Shown: positions 4,404-7,300 of the stretch, piece after piece
Numbering within the stretch: position 1 is the first letter of the stretch
Layout: the number at the start of each line of letters is the position of its first letter
NCBI GenBank assembly: GCA_903873045.1
Contig: CAIQND010000721.1
Location: forward strand, 1 to 7,300
Direction of reading: 5' to 3'
Length of the DNA stretch: 7,300 nt
From: an uncultured Methylococcaceae bacterium
GTDB lineage: Bacteria > Pseudomonadota > Gammaproteobacteria > Methylococcales > Methylomonadaceae
Made by a program: the position numbers and the translations under genes
The notes under the pieces: model-generated
Databases searched by the model: none
Seen by the model: only the letters and a program-made list of their open reading frames with translations
What the model was told of the DNA's origin: nothing

Positions 4404-7136
4404 TCAAAACCCATAAACAAACTCCCCATCAGCCACGCTGACATGCACCCTCTCAATGACTGAACCCTCCATCATCCGCTTCAAAAACTCGGCACTGATG
4501 CTAGGCAACAAAGTATTCGTTAAAATGGTATCGATCATCCGCCCACCACTTTCCAATTCGGTACAACGACTGGCAATCAACTTCACCACCTCGTCATCAA
4601 AGGTAAATGGTACTTTATGGCTTTCCAACACCCGCTTTTTAATCCGTCCCAATTGCAAACGGGTAATCGCACCAATCATTTCATCGCTAAGCGGATAATA
4701 AGGAATCACCACCAAACGCCCCAATAAAGCCGGTGGGAAGATTTTCAACAACGGTTCGCGCAAGGCTTTGGCGATGTCATCGGGTTCAGGCATCAGTTCG
4801 GGATCTTTACACAGATTGCTGATCATCTCCGTTCCGGCATTGGTGGTCAGCAATATCAAGGTGTTTTTAAAATCGATCACTCGGCCTTCGCCGTCTTCCA
4901 TCCAGCCTTTATCGAATACCTGAAAGAAAATTTCATGCACGTCGGGATGGGCTTTTTCGACTTCATCCAGCAACACCACGCTGTAAGGTCTGCGCCGCAC
5001 GGCTTCGGTCAACACGCCACCTTCGCCGTAACCGACATAACCCGGAGGCGCGCCTTTCAGCGTCGAGACGGTATGCGCTTCCTGGTATTCGCTCATATTG
5101 ATGGTGATGATGTTCTGTTCGCCGCCGTACAGCGCTTCGGCCAAAGCCAGCGCGGTTTCGGTTTTACCGACGCCGGACGTACCGGCCAGCATAAATACGC
5201 CAATCGGTTTGTTTGGATTATCCAAACCGGCACGCGAGGTTTGCACGCGTTTGGCGATCATGTCCAGCGCATGGCGTTGACCGATGATGCGTTGTTCGAT
5301 ATTGTCGGCCAAGTGAATGATGTTGTCTATTTCATTTTTCACCATTCGACCGACCGGGATGCCGGTCCAATCACCGACTACGGAGGCCACGGCTTGTGAG
5401 TCAACGCTGGGTAAAATCAACGGTGATTCACCTTGCAGCTCATGCAATTTGGCTTGCAAGGCTGTTAAGTCTGCCAATAATTGCTCGCGAGTCAACGGAT
5501 CGACTACTGGCGCGGCTTCCGCATCGGCTACGGCGGCTTCTGCGGCTTTTTCTAAATCGCTGTCCGTGCCTTCGACTTTGCCGATCAAGCCGCGCAGTTG
5601 TGCGCGTATGTCCAGAATGCTTTTGACCAGTTCGCGTTCGGCAGTCCAGCGTTGTTCCAAACCGACCAAGCGTTCTTGTTCGAACGCCAGTTTTTCTGTT
5701 GCCAAGGTTTCACGGTCTTTAATATCAACACCGACGGCTTTTTCACGGGCTATGATTTCCAGTTCGGTATTCAGCGCGTTAATACGTTTGCGGCAATCAT
5801 CGACTTCGGCAGGTACGGCATGTTGGCTGATAGCCACCCGAGCCGAGGCGGTATCTAACAAACTCACCGATTTATCAGGCAGTTGCCGTGCCGGAATATA
5901 ACGATGCGATAAACGCACCGAGGCTTCCAGCGCTTCATCGAGAATTTGCACTTGGTGATGTTTTTCCATGACCGAGGCCACGCCGCGCATCATCAGAATG
6001 GCTTTTTCTTCGCTAGGCTCGTTAACTTGCACGACCTGAAAACGGCGAGTTAAAGCAGGGTCTTTTTCAATGTGTTTTTTGTATTCGGCAAAGGTAGTGG
6101 CGGCAACTGTGCGTAAGGTACCACGGGCCAAAGCCGGTTTTAATAAATTGGCCGCATCGCCGGTGCCAGCTGCACCACCGGCTCCAACCAAGGTATGCGC
6201 TTCGTCGATAAATAAAATAATCGGTTTTTCCGAGGATTGCACTTCTTCGATGACTTGGCGCAGGCGGTTTTCAAACTCGCCTTTCATGCTGGCACCGGCT
6301 TGCAACAAACCGACATCCAGCGTTAATAAACTGACATCACGCAACGACGGCGGCACATCGCCCGCGACAATTTTTTGCGCAAAACCTTCAACCACAGCAG
6401 TTTTACCCACGCCCGCTTCGCCGGTTAAAATCGGATTATTTTGGCGGCGGCGCATTAAGATGTCGATCACTTGACGAATTTCTTCATCACGACCGACGAT
6501 AGGGTCCATTTTGCCGGAGCGTGCTTGTTCGGTTAAATCGACGGTAAATTGTTTTAAGGCTTGTTGTTTGCCCATTTGCGCGGGCGCCATTGCACCGCTG
6601 GCTTCTCCAGGCACCGCACCGCCGCCAACCTGAAAACCGTCACTGGCGTGTAAGCCATGTTCGGGTGATCCACTGAGCAATTCATCAAAACGTTCGGTTA
6701 AAGTTTCGACTTTGATTTTATCGAATTCTTTGGAAATACTTTGCAAGACATGACTTAAACTTTTGGTTTTTAAAATACCGACAATCAAATGGCCGGAGCG
6801 CACTTGGGATTCACCAAACATCAAGGTACCAAATACCCAACCGCGTTCAACCGCATCTTCAATATGCGCGGATAAATCAGAGATGGAGCTGGAACCTCTG
6901 GGCAAACGATCCAAAGCATCGGTAAAATCTTTGGCAAGCCGCGAGGGGTCAAGATTAAACTCGCGGATGATAAGATGTAAATCGGAGTTTTGTAACTGCA
7001 AAATCTGGTGTAACCAATGCACCAATTCAACATAAGGATTACCACGCATTTTACAGAATACGGTAGCGCCTTCTATGCCTTTGTAACAGACGGTATTTAA
7101 TTTGCCAAATAAGGCAACACGGCTAATTTCGGTCAT
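4404..7136 (-). CDS. clpV: Type VI secretion ATPase ClpV (TssH), AAA+ sheath disassembly motor
   Basis: A complete 910-residue Clp/Hsp100 ATPase. Residues 1-160 are the N-domain, which in ClpV binds contracted TssB/TssC sheath. A Gly/Ala-rich linker (about 165-190) follows. The first AAA+ module has Walker A G-E-A-G-V-G-K-T (239-246), pore loop around G-A-S-M-K-G-E-F-E (281-289), Walker B I-L-F-I-D-E-A-H (307-314) and an arginine pair R-R (364-365). A coiled-coil middle domain spans about 445-570. The second module has Walker A G-T-S-G-V-G-K-T (652-659), pore loop G-Y-V-G-Y-G-E-G-G (699-707), Walker B V-V-L-L-D-E-V-E (720-727), sensor 1 T-T-N-A-G (764-768) and sensor 2 G-G-R-M-I-D (864-869). 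All ATPase residues are present. N-domain style, G-A-S-M-K-G and E-S-G-G-R-M-I-D favour ClpV over ClpB. AAGGA lies six bases before the ATG. It recycles the sheath in the cytoplasm after firing. Confidence 0.97.
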   Translation of the reverse strand: MTEISRVALFGKLNTVCYKGIEGATVFCKMRGNPYVELVHWLHQILQLQNSDLHLIIREFNLDPSRLAKDFTDALDRLPRGSSSISDLSAHIEDAVERGWVFGTLMFGESQVRSGHLIVGILKTKSLSHVLQSISKEFDKIKVETLTERFDELLSGSPEHGLHASDGFQVGGGAVPGEASGAMAPAQMGKQQALKQFTVDLTEQARSGKMDPIVGRDEEIRQVIDILMRRRQNNPILTGEAGVGKTAVVEGFAQKIVAGDVPPSLRDVSLLTLDVGLLQAGASMKGEFENRLRQVIEEVQSSEKPIILFIDEAHTLVGAGGAAGTGDAANLLKPALARGTLRTVAATTFAEYKKHIEKDPALTRRFQVVQVNEPSEEKAILMMRGVASVMEKHHQVQILDEALEASVRLSHRYIPARQLPDKSVSLLDTASARVAISQHAVPAEVDDCRKRINALNTELEIIAREKAVGVDIKDRETLATEKLAFEQERLVGLEQRWTAERELVKSILDIRAQLRGLIGKVEGTDSDLEKAAEAAVADAEAAPVVDPLTREQLLADLTALQAKLHELQGESPLILPSVDSQAVASVVGDWTGIPVGRMVKNEIDNIIHLADNIEQRIIGQRHALDMIAKRVQTSRAGLDNPNKPIGVFMLAGTSGVGKTETALALAEALYGGEQNIITINMSEYQEAHTVSTLKGAPPGYVGYGEGGVLTEAVRRRPYSVVLLDEVEKAHPDVHEIFFQVFDKGWMEDGEGRVIDFKNTLILLTTNAGTEMISNLCKDPELMPEPDDIAKALREPLLKIFPPALLGRLVVIPYYPLSDEMIGAITRLQLGRIKKRVLESHKVPFTFDDEVVKLIASRCTELESGGRMIDTILTNTLLPSISAEFLKRMMEGSVIERVHVSVADGEFVYGF

Positions 7137-7173
7137 TGTTTATCCTTTAGGTTATGGGCTTTATTTGTTCAAA

Positions 7174-7197
7174 GGTGCGCACGGCGCACCCTACATG
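7174..7197. repeat. Third palindrome type upstream of clpV
   Basis: Perfect 7-bp arms GGTGCGC (7174-7180) and GCGCACC (7184-7190) with an ACG loop, then CTACATGGCT. The CTAC-NN-GGCT flank is the same as on the REP and R elements, though the hairpin sequence is unrelated. It lies 38 bases upstream of the clpV start, in its leader or promoter region. Confidence 0.75.
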
Positions 7198-7203
7198 GCT
7201 ATA

Positions 7204-7300
7204 GCTTTTCGTTACCCAACATTATCAACGGACAAAATCAAAATATCGATACGTTGTCCAATGCCCAACATATTCCATTGTGAAATGTCGGGCACGAAAA
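7204..7300 (+). repeat. Two-hairpin dispersed repeat, copy R6, cut by the window edge
   Basis: Subfamily 2, same orientation as the other copies. It begins CTTTTCGTTACCCAAC and reaches GTCGGGCACGAAAA at the last base, so the second arm of hairpin 2 lies beyond the window. It shows the repeat also flanks the upstream side of clpV, not only the inserted region. Confidence 0.8.

Noticed and set aside
4935..5901. Long plus-strand open frames opposite clpV
   Set aside because: Shadows of clpV codons; the minus strand carries all AAA+ motifs without interruption.
4404..7136. ClpB chaperone instead of ClpV
   Set aside because: The N-domain, the G-A-S-M-K-G pore loop, the E-S-G-G-R-M-I-D sensor 2 region and the tssE-like neighbour favour the T6SS ATPase; ClpB is not expected in this context.
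7174..7190. GC-rich hairpin read as an intrinsic terminator upstream of clpV
   Set aside because: No clean T-run follows on either strand, and its CTAC-NN-GGCT flank groups it with the dispersed palindromes.

Overview
The window is a stretch of a Gram-negative, probably gammaproteobacterial genome. The style of its dispersed palindromes (GTAG-headed hairpins of the GTCGGGTTA type, plus a REP-associated transposase) reminds me of methanotroph-type genomes such as Methylomonas or Methylobacter. That placement is inference from memory and is not secured by any gene here.

Every gene I can support lies on the minus strand, so transcription runs right to left. At the right is a complete type VI secretion (T6SS) ATPase gene, clpV/tssH (7136 to 4404). 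At the left edge are the first codons of what looks like the T6SS baseplate gene tssE (from 38, running off the window). The two belong to one secretion cluster, but about 4.4 kb of other DNA lies between them.

The intervening DNA, in transcription order, holds five units. (1) A GC-richer orphan gene of 327 codons (4232 to 3249) that I cannot name; it has a Cys/His/Asn arrangement resembling a papain or NlpC/P60-like hydrolase and is a candidate T6SS cargo gene. (2) A BrnT/BrnA toxin-antitoxin pair in which the toxin gene is frameshifted and the antitoxin is intact. (3) A 5' remnant of a DUF4160 gene. (4) A RAYT-type Y1 transposase flanked by REP palindromes. (5) An intact, tightly coupled DUF4160-DUF2442 pair.

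The gaps between these genes are filled with repeats: six same-orientation copies of a 100-130 bp two-hairpin element (R1-R6), REP palindromes singly and as inverted pairs, and a 304-bp direct repeat (about 98% identical) that brackets the transposase cassette. Three different hairpin families share the same flank, AGCC-NN-GTAG read toward the hairpin, which suggests one mobilising enzyme for all of them. The likely history is a secretion operon opened up by repeat-driven insertions and duplications, all co-directional with the operon.

No tRNA, rRNA, CRISPR array or riboswitch was seen.
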